DNA from: Methanobacterium sp.
GTDB lineage: Archaea > Methanobacteriota > Methanobacteria > Methanobacteriales > Methanobacteriaceae
Direction of reading: 5' to 3'
Assembly: GCA_030539815.1 (NCBI GenBank)
Contig: JAUNXM010000041.1
Coordinates: 1-6,036, forward strand
DNA length: 6,036 bases
Positions 5,409-6,036 of this stretch are shown here, one piece after another (position 1 is the stretch's first letter; every line of letters begins with the position of its first letter). Both the position numbers and the translations under genes were made by a program. The notes below the pieces were generated by a model. It searched no databases. It was given only the letters and a program-made list of their open reading frames with translations, and was not told the DNA's origin.

Positions 5409-6020
5409 TTATTCATAGGGCTGCCTGATGACAGTTTTGAGTTTTTCAGGTTTGGTACGGCGCAGGTCACTGATGTATATTTCGTGATGTTTTCCTTTCA
5501 ACTGGTAACCATTATTTTCAATGAATTCGTGTAATTTATGAACATTCGGAGCTTCTGCTTCACCATATGGGCCAATATGCATTATTTGTGCAGATTGGCC
5601 TTCGTTAAAACTTTCAAATCTAAGTTTATTGATGGATGGCAAATCCTTCTTTTTTTCAAGTTCTTTTATGGCCATGTTAATAATGGGTTGATTGATGAAA
5701 TCTGGTTGGCGGATCATGACTGTCCATTTCCAGGAGCTCCGATCATCTGTGCTGAATTCTTCCATCTTATCCGACCACCATAACCCCTCTAGGGGCATTA
5801 CCACATAATCCTGGGATTTTTCCTTTTTACTTATGAATTTGGTTTTATATGATACAGGAAATATAGTTTCCATTGCATTTTGGTATTCCGGTGAATTGTT
5901 CGGGTCTCCCTGCCCATCTATCATCAGGAATTTCATTTCAGGTAAATCTACCAATGACACTTCCCGGGCAGAAGGATAATAATACTCCTTATTTTCCTTT
6001 TTTAAATCGATCTTAGCCAA
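5409..6020 (-). CDS. GyrI-like small-molecule-binding domain protein
   Basis: This 203-residue soluble protein belongs to the stand-alone GyrI-like family (COG4832 type; normal length about 200). The GyrI-like fold spans roughly residues 18-202. Visible family motifs are MPLEGLWW (75-82), the Trp pair W97-K-W99, HIGPYGEA (148-155), and the closing HEIYISDLRR (179-188). Such domains bind small, often cationic or hydrophobic compounds; some relatives hydrolyse cyclopropane-containing toxins, and others are effector domains of regulators. There is no DNA-binding domain here, so it probably acts alone in the cytoplasm, possibly in drug or toxin tolerance. The start is TTG (6018-6020), not ATG. 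It is chosen because GGAGGAG lies 5 nt upstream and no ATG occurs nearby. The gene reads in the same direction as the cyclase-like gene after it. Confidence 0.88.
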   Translation of the reverse strand: MAKIDLKKENKEYYYPSAREVSLVDLPEMKFLMIDGQGDPNNSPEYQNAMETIFPVSYKTKFISKKEKSQDYVVMPLEGLWWSDKMEEFSTDDRSSWKWTVMIRQPDFINQPIINMAIKELEKKKDLPSINKLRFESFNEGQSAQIMHIGPYGEAEAPNVHKLHEFIENNGYQLKGKHHEIYISDLRRTKPEKLKTVIRQPYE

Positions 6021-6025
6021 TTTAA

Positions 6026-6032
6026 CTCCTCC
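6026..6032 (-). promoter_or_regulatory. Ribosome binding site deciding the TTG start of the GyrI-like gene
   Basis: On the minus strand GGAGGAG is followed by five bases (TTAAA) and then TTG. The strong match and ideal spacing fix TTG as the start codon. The promoter must lie beyond the end of the window. Confidence 0.75.
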
Positions 6033-6036
6033 ATTA

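Noticed and set aside
5340..5446. TTTGAGTTTTT occurs at 5340-5350 and at 5436-5446 (end of the GyrI-like gene), suggesting a duplicated gene 3' end.
   Set aside because: Only 11 low-complexity bases match, and the surrounding translation does not align with the GyrI-like C-terminus.
5349..5783. Two plus-strand frames (5349-5534 and 5538-5783).
   Set aside because: Mostly antisense to the GyrI-like gene, which has a strong RBS and clear family motifs.

Overview
The window looks like chromosomal DNA of a methanogenic archaeon, most likely a Methanobacterium-type member of the Methanobacteriales. The main evidence is an intact gene for component A2 of the methyl-coenzyme M reductase activation system (AtwA), which is essentially restricted to organisms with that enzyme. 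AT-rich DNA, archaeal TATA boxes about 25 nt upstream of start codons, and Shine-Dalgarno-led TTG starts fit this. The genus is an inference from protein resemblance recalled from memory, not from a search.

Plus strand, 1-2654. An AT-rich control region (1-180) carries two perfect palindromes and a TATA box. It precedes a DUF134 helix-turn-helix/zinc-ribbon protein (181-750), which is probably leaderless. After a 108-nt gap comes atwA (859-2460), a twin-ABC ATPase with a cysteine cluster in its first half. A very short reading frame (2546-2626) with a strong ribosome binding site and a TTG start could encode a 26-residue membrane peptide. It is followed by a hairpin and T8 terminator.

Minus strand, 6020-2644. 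In the direction of transcription these are a GyrI-like domain protein (6020-5409), a 118-nt gap with a 28-nt direct repeat, and a squalene-cyclase/prenyltransferase-like alpha-toroid gene split by a -1 frameshift in a G5 run (5290-4284). An oligo-T terminator, a leaderless AEC-family permease (4157-3255) and a decayed AlkD-type DNA alkylation repair gene (3208-2644) follow. The last has two single-base frameshifts, one in-frame stop and a missing C-terminus. The plus and minus blocks converge near 2630-2654.

The DUF134 protein may control itself and perhaps atwA, though the sequence shows only proximity and operator-like palindromes. The minus-strand block looks like loosely connected accessory genes, two of them broken. 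The points most worth following up are the palindromic DUF134 promoter, the 26-codon membrane ORF, the intercistronic repeat with a partial third copy upstream of atwA, and the slippery-looking frameshift. I see no CRISPR, tRNA, rRNA or insertion sequence.
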